A stretch of DNA of 64,000 nucleotides from Auricularia sp. M13 (taxonomy: Eukaryota > Basidiomycota > Agaricomycetes > Auriculariales > Auriculariaceae), in the NCBI GenBank assembly GCA_037042915.1, contig CM073200.1:2600832-2664831 (forward strand), read 5' to 3'. The position numbers and the translations under genes were made by a program. Position 1 is the first letter of the stretch, and each line of letters opens with the position of its first letter. Below, in pieces: positions 32,104-44,846 of the stretch. The notes under the pieces are model-generated. The model ran no database searches. It was not told the origin of the DNA and worked only from the letters and a program-made list of their open reading frames with translations.

Positions 32104-34612
32104 TTACAACTCTGGAGAGAGCTCTCTCTGCTCTTCGTCTTCGTCTTCATCCTCCTGGTCAGATAGAAAGTAATTCTGTCCGTAGTTGATGAGTATCTCT
32201 TGGTTTTTATGGATATCCCGCACTGCAGCACAGTCAGCAAAGGAAGCCTGGTCAACCTGCAACACTCACATGCGTAAATTCCGAGCTTGATATCGCCGTT
32301 CACCCATTTATCTGGCGCAAGATTGGATACCAAAAAGCAGGGTGCGCAGTAGACGTACATATCGCGGTGGCGTTGGCTTTGCGTCCGTCGGCGTGGTTAA
32401 TGAACCTCGTGGCGTTTCCCGCTTCCAACGAATCCAGAAAGAGGGCATCGTCCTGGCACCAGTCAAAGAGGTAGTTGCGGCGCACATGTCGCGCGATGAC
32501 TCTAGGGCCAGCGTTCATGAGAGTGAGATGTGTAGCAGCTCCGGCACGTACCCTTGCGAGTCCGTTCTCGGCGGGGCAATGACCTCGGCAATGTATTCTG
32601 GTACCAAATGACGGTATCAGAAATGGTGAAAGCACAAGAAAGAGGTATTTACCCCCAATACATTGCCTCGAGTGGATCTTCTCCCTCGCATATAGACCAT
32701 ATCCATATGCGCTCTCCGCGACCTTGTACTGTGGGCGAACGCTGAGAACCGACGAATGCGCTATCTAATGAAGTTCTTACGCGGATAATGGGAGCAGCTC
32801 CGAGTATGCGGTTGCAACATTTCTTGCGACCCTCATGAGTGCGACAGCTTTTGCACACTCCTGGTTCGCATTCGCGTGCCAGGCGCACGCATAGACAGCT
32901 CTGAGGAGTCCGGCATACAGCCGACTTGGAAGAAGCGTGGCAAGAGCATCCAGGATACTGTCTCCCGCCTGCTCGGCTCTTAATAAACGGGGGGTATTTG
33001 GGTGAAAAAGGACGCACACGCGGAAGTGCACGAGCAGGATGCTCGACAGTAGAGATTATTCTGCGCGCAGTGACACCCCGATTCAAATGTGCACGGACCA
33101 GCGTGTGAACATCCGAAAGCCCTGTACGGATTGTTAAGACATGACGAACGAATATGGAAACGTCATGACTGGTGCACGTACAAATGGACCTGCTTGCCAT
33201 TTATAGCTGAGTCGAGATGTGTGAAAACGTTCACATGGACTTGCACATGACACGTACGCAAGTTAAGGGCTTCTTCACGAGAGACTTCCTGGCGAGGCGG
33301 TCGAGGACGAAACACTTCCGGATTTCGCTGTGGTAAGTTTCTCCTCTGCACAAAGACCTAATCGGCCATATGAGAGCTAGAAAACACACACGGCGTAGAT
33401 TTACCTCTCTGCAAGGCTTATCCATCACAACGGCGAGGCTGCAAATGGAGATTTTGGGACATTGCGTAACCATCAGTGCAAGGGTGTCCAGTTCGTCCTC
33501 AGCCCATAATACGTCCTAAAACCATTGAGTCGGGCCTGGAACAGGCCGGGCAGTAGAATTAATACGCGCCTCGTCTGCCACAGATGATCTGTAACACGCA
33601 TCTCCACATGGAGAGACGTGTTCTCCATCCGATATTGCGGCCAGAGGCACTGGCCGATCGCGCATTGGCAACCTTTGCTGGTGAGCTTCGCTTGTAGTTA
33701 GCACTCAGTCTAGAGGACGCATGACACCCACAATGAGCTATGCATGAAGGCTCGATGCAGAGCAAACGGAAACAGGATTGGTTCATGAGACACGAGAAAT
33801 GCTCGCGAAGCAGTTGAGACTCCGGGTTGGATACACGATCGGCAAGGATGGAGAATAGTTCTCCGTATTGCGTAAATTCGTCCCAAGGCGGAAGATCTCT
33901 AGATCAAAGATGAAGGATATTAAAAGAGCAGGCGGGAGACTTGCCGTTGCCAGCAGAGTTCTAGTAAGACTTGCGGAGTCTGCGACAGAAAAGCCAGTTG
34001 CTCAATCTCGGACAGCGTAAACGCCTCCGAGTATAGCCTGCGTAGGGTTGCAAGCTCAATCGCATGTAGGTTGGGGTCTTCCGGACATGGCGTCATCTTG
34101 TCTTGTAGCCGTCGAAGCAACTTTGCGCGATCCCTGGCCGAGACTCCGTCCACGTCCGCGCCAGCTAAGCTGTACAGATACTCGTCGGAGTCAAAGCTGG
34201 GGTCGTCCACAAACGGAATGGCTCGTGGCCAGAGAATGCAGTCTTCCCGTCCCAGGAAGACAGGTGCAACAAGTGCGTCGCAGCTCTCGTACCGTGGCCC
34301 AGCCCGTACGGTTGCGCAGCGCAGCACAGGACGAGAAGAACGCGTAGCCATCCCGATATCGCCATCGAATATATGGAGATAAGCCGCCTCTATAACCGGC
34401 TTACGCTGATCCATGTCGCTATCGTCGGGCTTTGGCGGCTGGGTGGACTCGTAGGGGGTGTACATATCGTCCGAAAGCGAGGACTCCGAGTCGACATCCG
34501 GGTCCAAGCGGTCTAGGATTTCGCGCGCATTTTGCTGCTCCCAGTCGTAGAAGTCGCTCCATGTCCGTTCGTACGCGCCCACCGCGAGATCGCGGCGAGG
34601 ATTGAACGCCAT
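32104..34612 (-). CDS. EZH2: Histone H3K27 methyltransferase, EZH2/KMT6 type (PRC2)
   Basis: Catalytic subunit of Polycomb repressive complex 2. The N-terminal exon (MAFNPRRDLAVGAYERTWSD) ends with LSEIEQLAFLSQTPQVLLEL. The middle part has SPCGDACYR and VLWAEDELDTLALMVTQCPK, matching the second SANT region, up to MDKPCREV. The CXC domain reads PGCSCHASSKSAVCRTPQSC, then LCVRLARECEPGVCKSC, followed by HEGRKKCCN. The SET domain spans several exons: YKVAESAYGYGLYAREKIHS, EYIAEVIAPPRTDSQG, LEAGNATRFINHADGR, WVNGDIKLGIYA and DIHKNQEILINYGQNYF. The key RFINH motif is intact. An acidic tail ends at TAA (32104). One intron (33899-33944) uses a GC donor (CG|gcaagt). About 560-600 residues, somewhat shorter than animal EZH2. 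The exact start is the least certain part. Confidence 0.85.
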
Positions 34613-34809
34613 CCCCGGGGGACGGCTAATGCCGTACGCGTTTGCCCTTTCATCCTCCGACCGCCATGGTCACGACCACGCTGTGCGGCTATTCTGGAGT
34701 TGCAGGCCCGACGGCGGGAAGCACTGGAAGCTAGCTATACTTCATTGCATGTTTCTATCTCATACAGAGCTTAATCACGGTCTGGATTCGGCAAAAACGC
34801 GGGCCCAGT

Positions 34810-37458
34810 TTAATCGTGTTTCCCGTGGCCATGACCGTGGGCGGCCTTGACAAAGTCTGCGCCGCGTTCTCCGATAGCGTATGCTGTACCCATCAAGTGC
34901 GTTGCGAGCATCTGTAAGCGGCGGTGTCAATGTCTACATATGAGCGACAAGAAAAATACTTTCTGACCATGGGCAGAATCGACACATCGACGACACGCAC
35001 GTTGCTTGTGCCGTATACCTTAAACTGCGGGTCCACGACGCCGTCTCGCGACTTTGGGAGCATTGCCGCAGTGCCTAGGTTGCCCACCAGGTTAGTCTCG
35101 AGACGAGACGACGGCCTGAGCTCCGACTCACAGCAGGGATGGTACGGGTTTGCTGATGTCTTGCGGATAAAGTCTAGCCACTCCTCGTCCGACGCCGTTC
35201 CCTCGGGGGGCTCAATATCATTCAGAACGATGCGAGACAACGGCAATTTGTCCGTAAGGCTACGAGCAAACTTCGCCCCAGCGAGCATGATCACACGGTC
35301 TTGAAGAATCATTGGCGTACTTCCATTGCAACGTCCAGGGACTCACCGATGTCAAGTGCCCATGCGTTGAGATCGATAGCAGGCCCAATCAAAGGATCCC
35401 CGGACTTGATATGGATACTGCCACGGGAGAACGGGTGCATGGGAATCGCCACAATCTGGATGTAGCTTGAGTTTGGTTTCACCAATGCTGGGTAAGCGCT
35501 GGCCGGTGAGGCGTATATCCTGCTGGTACGTGAGCGATGGCGCATTCATTCAGAACCGACCTTACTCAAGCGTTGCCTCATTGCTGTCAGTGGTCAGGCG
35601 GCGGCGCTGAATGGCATACTGCGCTCGAGCACCGGGGCCGAGTGGCCTGGCATGCAGCTCGCGATCAAGTTGGCGCCTCCATTCGCTGAGGGTTTTTTCT
35701 CCGGCGATGTGGCGCGCACTCATGTAAGAGATGGCGTTGATGCCTGCAGTATATATCCCGGTACGATTTTGGAGACTGAGATGAGAGAGCTCGTGAGTTT
35801 GCTTTATTGACGCGACGATCGGCGGTTTAACTCACTATTCTTCATACGCAGTTGCGTTCTTCACGGGGTCGTTGAGAATATCCCACGTCACGATGGAGTT
35901 GGGAACCTCGAACGTCTCAAAAACCATCAGGTGATCCTGGTAGTTCTCTCCGACGGAGGGCAGATCGATTAGTGCCTTGATGCCAAACTGGCCTAGAAGA
36001 GTCGCGTTCCCAATACCTGAGAGCTCGAGGATCTGCGGGGACTGAACTCCACCGCCAGCGACGATAACCTCCTTCGTCACCGGTACAGTGTATGTTTTCT
36101 TAGCAGCGAGGTCCACGTAGGTGACTCCAGTGGCGAGTATATTCCCGTCAGAATCGGGCTTGGGAGACATCTCGATCTTGACGACCTGGGCACCTGTGAG
36201 CAAGACCAGGTTCGTTCGGTGTGCGTTCGGTTCGTAGTACGACTGGGACACTGAATTCTCAGTGAAAAGTGGATGTGAGACCCATGCATACATTTGCAGC
36301 ATATGATCGCTCCTGCGTCTCCTGGTTGACAGCAAGGATGGGATTCCAAACGTAATTTGCATCCGTACCATCTCCCTAACACTTGTCAGTGATATGCAGG
36401 GCAAGTTTTTCACAGCTGACCCCATCTCTGATTGGATCCAGCCCTATTCGTAGCATTGTGTCCACGAACGGGGGGATCGCCTCGGAGTACCATTGTGAAA
36501 ACGAGGTATGGATCGGCTGCAAGATGTCAGCCGGCAGCTCTTGAACGCGCACTACAGTCGCGTACCCCATGATGTCCGCGAACGCGAGGGTCGATCGTAG
36601 CGTGCGTTTTCACTTGTAGTTCTTTGGATGATGCCGATACATTCTCGCTCTTGATGAAATATGGATGGATTTCTTTATAGCTCCATCCGGGGTTGCCCAA
36701 TTCACCAATTTCTAACCGAAGTGCAGTCAGCGTGCGGTGATATGGCACGAGTTTAACTTGGGCTCACGGTCGTATTCGACCGCACCAGCGCGCAGAAACC
36801 CCATATTATTTATCATGCTGCTGCCACCGAGCCCTTTGCCACGCGAAACGGGTATTTCTCTGTTGTCCAATGTCGGCTGTGGGGTAGTCTTGAAGTCTAG
36901 TATATCGATCAGCGCTGTGTGCAAAGACGGCGGCGAGAAACCAAGACGCACTCCAATCATAGCTCTGTGGCACAGGGCGTTAATCGTCCCTAAAGCTCAT
37001 CGGTATCTGAAAGCTACCCACAGCATTTCCCCACGTCTTTCCAACGTTCCATCCCTGTGGGACCTGCATTACGGGATGAGAAATTGAACCTATACCGGAA
37101 GGCAAAGAAAACTAACCAGCACGGCCGGGTCGTCCTGAGACTATGTAAGCGATTTTGTACAGGGTGCTTTGAATCTCCCGAACCTTGTGATAAACGCCGG
37201 CCTCGATGATTCCCACCTTCCAAGAGGTCACTTCAGACAGTCTCCATGTGCGCATCGCAGTCAGAATCATAACTCTGGTTTCCACCCTAGGTGTACATAC
37301 CTGACAGCCACCGTCGTACCTGCAGTTCCACCGCCACAGACGATGAAATCGAATTTCTGCCTAGCGAAGGTTGCCGCATCCATTTCGATGGCCGCGACAC
37401 TGCTAGCCGCCATGAGCGCAAATGAAAGGGACGTAGAGCTGGAAGTCTGAAGACGCAT
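34810..37458 (-). CDS. Secreted GMC oxidoreductase (aryl-alcohol/glucose oxidase type)
   Basis: Secreted FAD oxidoreductase of about 610 residues with many introns. The start MRLQTSSSTSLSFALMAASS is a signal peptide. The FAD motif is FDFIVCGGGTAGTTVAVR. GMC signature 1 is RGKGLGGSSMINNMGFLRAG and signature 2 is GGGVQSPQILELSGIGNATL. LPSVGENYQDHLMVFETFEV follows. The C-terminal active site has NPYHPC, then AAMLPKSRDGVVDPQFKVYG and THLMGTAYAIGERGADFV. It ends in a His-rich tail (HGHGHGKHD). It shares exon layout and sequence with 40639-43285, so the two are duplicates. Family members oxidise alcohols or sugars and feed H2O2 to wood- or litter-degrading peroxidases; the substrate here is unknown. 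Confidence 0.85.
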
Positions 37459-38164
37459 GGTGGCAAGAGTTTCAGTAGACTGAGGGCACAAAGTCCGTCG
37501 AACTAGAGCGTCCACCAAGTACTTCCCGACTTTAACGTAACGGAGTTTGGCTTTCTCACAGCTGCCCCTGCTGTCACTGAGCAGTATTCAACAGCGGGGA
37601 TAGCAGGGCACAAGCAATTGCCACCAGATGCCGAGACAAGGGCGGAGTTCAGCATCCATACATATTCTCCCAGAGCCAGGAACGTCCTATCCCGTTCGCA
37701 AGTTCTGGGACGCGCACCATGAGCTCCGCGCAAAAAAAGGAATCCCGGGCAGCAGGCCTGTACCACATGTAGAACATTTCCAATGGTCCGAAGACTCGCG
37801 GATGCTACACTGTCAGTAGGGCGAACGTAGTACGGCGACTTCCCCTTCGTAGAAACGGGCGTCAAGTTCGTGAGGGCGAACGTTGCTGAAAAGCAGCGCC
37901 ATCCATACAGTTGGCAGGGCTGGACACATGCTCCGCCTCACGTCCACAGTCACCGAGCATCATGGGAGCGTGAACCTTATAAGTAATCTTCCCGATTTGC
38001 GCCGCGAGTACGGTAGTGCGCTTGGAGATTGCATGGACGAAGAGTAAACACCGACGTTTTGCCGTTCCTCGCCGAACATATGCTCTTGGCCTTCGGCAGT
38101 CATCAAGAAAGATACGCGTTGCGCGGCCAGAGTGCGACATCCAAGAAATTGCTCGCCGCTATTG
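37459..38164. other. Intergenic region
   Basis: Promoter of the secreted GMC gene and 3' end of the Suz12-like gene, both minus strand. ORF 37503-37865 shows no family pattern. No repeat is seen. Confidence 0.35.
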
Positions 38165-40245
38165 TTATACAGTTGGAGGCGCAACCGGACCCGTTTCGGA
38201 CGAAAGACGCTCGGCACGCTTTCGCTCAGCCTTGGCCCATTCGCCGTAGATGTCGACAAACTCGAACTGGGTTATGAAGTCCTGGTTTACTAGGGCCTGT
38301 GCATGGACGAAGGGATTGCAAATTGTTAACACTGAAAACATGTAAACAACCGATGGACGTACCAGTAGCCAGGCCTTTAGTACGTCCCGTCCAGCCACCC
38401 GCACAGCTTCTGCATATTTGTGCAAGAATGACCCAAGAGCCCTGGCAGGGGCTGCGATGAAGTCTTCTCGGTGTTCGAATATCCAGCGCTTCCATGCGGC
38501 GACGAATATCGGCAGAGGGCCCGGGCGCGCGAGGACGCGCATCTCCTCGAAGCGCACGCGGTCCCGCATGTACCCGAAATTGGGCATCGGTTGCAAGCCA
38601 GTCACTCGTTCGCTGACTGGCGATGGCAGTTCAGCGAGAGTGGACGACAAACATGAAGGTATACTGACTATGCGGGAAATGAAGGCCTTGCGTTGGACGT
38701 TTGACAGCATGTGTGGGAACATACTCTCGCGCCTGCGGCGGTGCAGTCGTTTTGCCAGCACTTGAAGGACCCGTCAGGACCGCGATGCCACGGGAGGCAA
38801 GGGCGCACCGTAACGCATTGTTGCTGATCACTTTACCATTATATTCTTCGTGCCAGAACTTGATGTGCATATCGCGTGCATCCGGGCTGCTGAATAGTCC
38901 GAAGACGGGGCACAGCGGGCACACCCAGCGATCATCGACCTGGTCGCGAGGCACGCCCAGCCGCACAGGATGCCCCAAAGAGTCTTCCATATGAGGCTCC
39001 ACAGCACGGCGCAGCGTGCGAGGAAGAAACGGCAGGCGCCTGACCTGCCACAAAGTCAAGACCGCCTTGTCGAAGTAGGACATCGGGTTATCCTCCTTGT
39101 CGGTCGCGGACTCGTCCTCGGTTAACGAAAGCTCTTGCTGCTTGGGCGCAGCCTGACGAGGACGAAGCTGGCGAACAGACGTCGGCGGAGGTACCGCGGG
39201 CGTGATTGCAAGTTCGGCTCGAAGGGGCGTCGCGAATGGTTTACGCATCCGAGCCTGCGAAGATGAACCCTGCGATGGCTGCGCCAATTCCTCAACATCG
39301 TCGTCGTCAGCTAGCTCGATGCGGCCTCTGTCAATATCATCATAATGGTGGTCGCTGATGCTTTCCGAATCAGAGTCTTCGCTGCGGTCGCTATAATCGT
39401 CCTCCGGGTTGTATGGTGAGGACGATGGTCCCTCGGGCCGTGGCTTCCTGCTCGATTCACTTAGCTGTCACAGCACAGCGCATACTATGCACCGTACATG
39501 GTCTTTCTGGCCATCTGAAAACCGTGTGAGGGCAAGCGAGACTCTGCGGTACGAGCCTGTGACATAGACGTCGATGCTCGGGCGACTGGCGGAGGCGAAT
39601 CATCGCCGTCTGAGCTTATTATGATGACTTCCTGTTCTTTGGGTATTTCTCGGGGCGCATTGCGGTCGACCTGCTTTCGCCTGTATGGCCCAAAATGTTG
39701 ATCTAGAGTCGGCTGGGATCCTGATGGTTCTGCTGCATGCCTGTGCAAGAGTTCAGTCGAGAAGGCAGTGACATAGCACGCAAAACGGACCTGGCGGTCT
39801 TGGCCACTCGTATGGGCGTCCGACCAGAGTTCTTGCGTGAAGACGGGATCGTGTTATTATCTCTCCGCGGCGCTGCTTCCGGCGGAGGAGTAGTCTCGCG
39901 TGCGGCTGTCATTCGTGGTGTTCGCTGTGAACGTTTCAGAAAACGCGCAAAGAGCATGCCTGAGGCTCGGGTGACCTTTGGCTTGGATGAGCTGGCTTCC
40001 AGAGCAGTCTTCCTAGCAGGCTGGAAATGTGCGAGGAATGGGTTCACTGCTGGCCGCTTGGGCGTTTCAAACGCGCGCGAGCTACGTTCCACGCGACTAG
40101 GACCAGAGTCTGCCGAGGCGTTTCTACCCAAGGCATCGGAATCGCGATGTGGCGGCATGAGCTGGTGGTTGCAGGTTGAGATCCTTTCGGGGATACCGGA
40201 CCGCAGCGTCGAAGGGATTCCCGCGGCAGCATTTACATAGGCCAC
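38165..40245 (-). CDS. Suz12-like VEFS-box protein (putative PRC2 subunit)
   Basis: Protein of about 600 residues. The N-terminal part (from MAYVNAAAGIPSTLRSG) is basic, Ser/Pro-rich and looks disordered. It contains QPTLDQHFGPYRRKQ and an acidic block (EDDYSDRSEDSDSESISDHH). A single C2H2 finger follows: WVCPLCPVFGLFSSPDARDM then HIKFWHEEYNG. The C-terminus reads NFGYMRDRVRFEEMRVLARP, FVAAWKRWIFEHREDFIAAP, GSFLHKYAEAVRVAGRDVLK and LVNQDFITQFEFVDIYGEWA. Finger followed by this helix pattern (W at the LWN position, F.xxYxx, then NxDFIT) is the layout of Suz12 and its VEFS box, which binds EZH2. The assignment rests on pattern, not a search. The EZH2 gene 3.5 kb downstream on the same strand supports it. 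Start is uncertain; MPPHRDSDALG (40158) is an alternative. Confidence 0.62.
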
Positions 40246-40638
40246 TCCTCCGCAAAGTCACAGTGGGTCAAACGTTGTGTCACGTGGCGAGAAATTGCGC
40301 ACAGGTCCCATAAGTAATTCCTACAATGGACGAATAATCTGCTTCGGCTCACATGTGGGAAACTGCTGGGCCGTGCCCAACAAGTGCCTGAGCACCGTGA
40401 CTGATACTCCAGACAAGGATTCTACAAGCCTGCATTGATTTGCAATGGTGAATTGTATATACATGATTACGGCGGATGAGCCTATTGAGTGAGATACATT
40501 GAGTTGACACTGTAGGTCTAAGATTTAGTTTGGAATGAATGATACTGTGCGAGACGGAATTGTAATCAAGGGAGTGGGCGGTCGTCCATCTGAATACACA
40601 TTTTAAATATTCTTGACAAGGCCTTTAGAAGTAGCTAA
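40246..40638. other. Intergenic region
   Basis: Promoter side of the Suz12-like gene and 3' end of the second secreted GMC gene. AT-rich; nothing else seen. Confidence 0.4.
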
Positions 40639-43285
40639 TCAAAGCTTTCCGTGGGCGGCCTTGATAAAGTCAGCACCCTGCTCGGCAATGGCGTAGGTGG
40701 TCCCCATCAAGTGGGTTCCAAGAACCTGCAATGAGCGGTCAGACCCCGAGCAACGATGCCAGTGAGAAACTGAAAGCATACCATAGGAATGACTGAGATG
40801 TCGATAACACGGAGGTTGCTGGTACCGAAGACCTTGAGAGTGGGGTCAACGACGCCGCCGAACTCTTTCGGCATCATGGTCGCCGTGCCTGCGAAACAAA
40901 CCCATTAGAGAGTAGAGTCGGACAGGAATGAACCGCAACATACAGCACGGGTGGTACGAGTTAGAAGCAGTGTTCCTGATAAACTCGAGCCATTCGTCGT
41001 CGGTGGCGTTGCTCTGGGGAGGGGCAATGTCCTGCGTGATGATGCGGGAGAACGGCAGCGAGTCCGTGACCTTGCGGGCGAACTTGGCACCGGCGAGCAT
41101 GACCTTACGATCTGCAATAATGTCGTCAGCTGAATGTTCGCCGGGTGAGCGGAAGGCACATTACCAATATCCAGGGCCCAAGTGTTCAGGTCGATAGCAG
41201 GCTCGGCAAGAGGGTCGGACGATTGAATGTGGATGCTACCACGAGAGAACTGGTGCGACGGGATCGCAACGACCTGAACGTAGCTCGAGTTCGGCTGAAC
41301 AAGGCTGGCAGAGGCGGCGGCGGGCGCGGCGTAAACTCTAGAAGACGACGCGATCAGCATGGCCACAATGTAATAGCAAGCTGCGACATACTCCAGGCTG
41401 GCCTCGTTGCTCGTCGGGCTGAGGCGCTTGCGCTGAATCTCATACTGGGCGCGGGCACCTGCGCTCGGGTTCGTGGCGTTGAAGTCCTTGTCGAGCTGCT
41501 GGACCCATTCATCGAGTGTGGCATCGTCAATGAATTTGTTGGCGCTGATATACGAAATCGCAGTGACGCCCGCGGTGTAGATGCCAGTGTGGTTCTTCAG
41601 GCTATAATTGTATGTTATAACCCTTGTTCAATATGAGTAAGGAGATGCACGCACTACTGCGCATAGGCGGTGGCGTTCTTCTCCGGGTCGTTGAGGATGT
41701 CCCAGGTGACGATTGTGTTGGGGACCTCGTAGGTCTCAAAGACCATGAGATGGTCCTGGTAGTTCTCGCCAACAGCAGGGAGATCAATGCGGGTCTTGAT
41801 GCCGAACTTGGTGAGCAGGTCCTTGTTGCCAATCCCAGACAGCTCAAGCAGCTGGGGCGACTGAATGGCACCACTCGAGAGGACGACCTCCGTCGAGGCC
41901 GAAGCAGTGAAGGTCTTCTTGCTCTTCGTATCGACATAGGTCACACCGGTCGCTCGAAGGTTGCCGTTCGCATCCGCCTTCTCGGCAAGTTCGACCTTGA
42001 TAACTTGGGCTCCAGTAAGCAATATGAGGTTATCACGGTTCGAGTTGGGCTCATAGTATGCCTGTATTGGGTAAGGCGAGATGAGGCAATGTATAAGACT
42101 GCTCCGAATGCACGCACATTCGCAGCGTAAGAGCGCTCCTCGGTGTCCTGATTGATGGCAAGAATAGGATTCCAAACATAGTTCGCGTCCGTCCCGTCGC
42201 CCTGCGATGAAGTATGAGAAACAATTGAGAAAACAGTATGCCAGACCTCTTACCCCATCGAGAATGGCCTTGAATCCAAGATTGACCATCGCGTCAAAGA
42301 AGGGCGGGATCGCCTCCGAGAACCATTGCGAGAACGACGTGTGAACAGGCTGCACGAGAATATCAATAGGCATCCGACTATTTGAGCTGGTTACAACGCA
42401 CCCCACTGTGTCCACGAATCGTCGGGTCGATGGTCGCGTGCGTTTGGTTCTGGAGTTCAGGGGATGCTGCGTGCACAGTCTCCGCCTTCATGAAATAAGG
42501 AAGGATCTGCTTCCAGCTCCATCCTGGGTTGCCGAGCTGCCCGATTTCTGAAGCTCTTGAATGAGGGGACGAGCAAGTCATAAGCTACGGTGCTCACGGT
42601 CATACTCGACGGCACCAGCTCGCAAAAAGCCCATGAGGTTGATCATGGAGCTGCCACCCAGACCCTTGCCGCGAGCCATGGGCACCTTTCTGCCATTTAG
42701 CGCAGCCTGTGGTGTGGTTGCAAAGTCTGTCGACAAAGCATCAGTTTTGCGCTCCAATCCTAGTCGGGGCAGACGCACTCCAGTCGTAGCTCTACATGTC
42801 CCGGCGTGAGTTATGAGCCACAAAAGCACCAGGCGACGAACCGCATTGCCCCACGTGTGCCCAACGTTCCAACCTTGAGGAATCTAAAGACGAAATTGAA
42901 GTCACGATCCGGCTCGACGCGGCGAGAAAAAAAAAAAAAGACGTGCCAGAACGGCGGGATCGCCCTGTGATGACAAAGCGTCAGCATAGCCATTGGGATA
43001 CTCTGATTGATCCCGCGAACCTTGTGGTAAAGCCCGGCTTCGATGAGCCCAACTTTCCAGCCCGCAACTTCGGAGAGCCTGGTTTCCCCAAGTGAGGAGA
43101 TGAAAACAGGAAGGACATTACACGAACCTCGTTGCAACCGCCGTCCCTGCCGTGCCGCCACCGCAGACGATGAAGTCGAACTTCTGCTGCGCGAAAGTCG
43201 CCGCATCCATTTCGATGGCGCCGCCGAGCCCGGCAACAGCAAATAATACAAGCAAAGAGTTAAAGTAAGACTGAGAGCGGCGCAT
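40639..43285 (-). CDS. Secreted GMC oxidoreductase, paralogue
   Basis: Close relative of 34810-37458 with the same domain order and intron positions. The signal peptide is MRRSQSYFNSLLVLFAVAGL, then EMDAATFAQQKFDFIVCGGG. Signature 1 is RGKGLGGSSMINLMGFLRAG and signature 2 is SSGAIQSPQLLELSGIGNKD. LPAVGENYQDHLMVFETYEV follows. C-terminal active-site blocks are SNSYHPC, GGVVDPTLKVFGTSNLRVID and THLMGTTYAIAEQGADFIKA, ending HGKL before TGA. The His-rich tail of the sister gene is missing. The pair is a tandem duplication now separated by the Suz12-like gene. No defect was seen. The substrate is unknown; a secreted alcohol or sugar oxidase is likely. Confidence 0.85.
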
Positions 43286-44846
43286 GGCTAAGTAAGTAGG
43301 GTACTGAAGGAACGCAGTTGGGTCGGTCGGCAGACGGTACGACCATACTTATACGTGCAGATATTGAGGCTGTGCCGCCTGCGACAGGGCATGAATAGCT
43401 CTGACAAACACCATGGCAGTCCCTGGCGGGATATTCTTACGGTTGACGTGCACAGGGGCTCGATTTCGCCGAACGTTGACTCGCCGAACGATAAGCTAGC
43501 GAGACCTCCGTAGAGCGTGGGATGACACACTATACCTATAGCAATGCGCTGTGTGGTGTACCAAGGGCTAGCCACGGAACAGAGACCATCTCACACCGGG
43601 AGTCATGTCCTTGGTCTGAACACAGGCAAGCTATGATGATCATGCTGTACGCGGTTTCCAATCAAACAGGCCATGCTCGGAGCATAATAATGATGCGATT
43701 ATCAATGGAACGCACGATATTGAGGACCGTATACGTGATTTCTGGTCTCAACCGCAACGCACACTCCTCGGAGTCCGCGGTGCTGAGGAATAGTGTACGT
43801 AGGATCTCAGAGACTTCTTGCACGGTCTGGCGCGCGCCTGAACCCAGCGAAGAAGTGTCGTTGGGCTTCACAACATGACGCAAGGATCGGCCCACCGGAG
43901 GGCGGTTCTCCAACTGTCAAACTGTTGGACTTCGTATTTTACCTTTCATCGCCACATGTAGCCGCTGAGACTGACGCCTGTCACCATATTGGGACATGAG
44001 TCTTCCACGCTCGATGAATAACTTGTCCGAGGAACCGGATGTTACACGCCATGGTTAACAGCCCCACGCACGACCACAGCGTTGTTTTCGGTCGCATCGG
44101 TGTTTACTCAGCGTCTCAGATGGCTTTCTCACGCGCTCAACATGACGCCTTCCAATGATTGGTAGACTGACCTTTCGGCGCTCGCTACAATCTCAATGGC
44201 GGTCCAATTTCACCAGGCGGCATGGGAGGAAATGTTCGGAGTCACCCTGACCGGTGAGGCTGCGAATGCTGTATCTCTCTCCCACTACCTCCCTAGTCTA
44301 TTTCGTCCTTAGGAGCAGTATTGTAGAGCCACGGCGGACATGGCGATGCATTTTATCGGCCGAGCGAAGAGAAATGAGAGCGCTGGACACGAATACTCCG
44401 GCAATACCTTAACGTGAATCAATGAGTACACTGACAGTGACGGACGACGTAGATCCTGGGTCTGGACAGAATATTGTAGAATGCATCTTATATTGGCCTG
44501 CAGTCCAACACGAACACGGCCATCACAGAAGGTAAAGGTGGTCACAATCCGTGATAGCATATGGTCCGCGTCAGTGATGGAAGGGATCTGACATCTGGCT
44601 GCGACCCCCAATCGTCTCCCAATCTACCAACGGCTTTGCACTCGAGCGAGCATAACCATCATTGTGATCACATCCAGTGCCACCACATTTCGCTCCGCGT
44701 CCTGGCAGATCGCGCAGGGATCACGTAGCGCCTACTGACGGTCATCCATTACGAGGGCCTTCCGCAAAGCAACTGAATTCTTGACTGTGCCACTACAGAT
44801 GCAGTGGTACAATAAGAAGTCACCATGTGTAATTACAGACGATTCG
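43286..44846. other. 1.5-kb gene-poor region
   Basis: Promoter of the secreted GMC gene (TATA-like element on the minus strand near 43347) and the 3' side of the DUF5695-like gene. ORFs such as 43522-43878 and 44309-44611 show no family pattern. No repeat ends were found. Confidence 0.35.
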
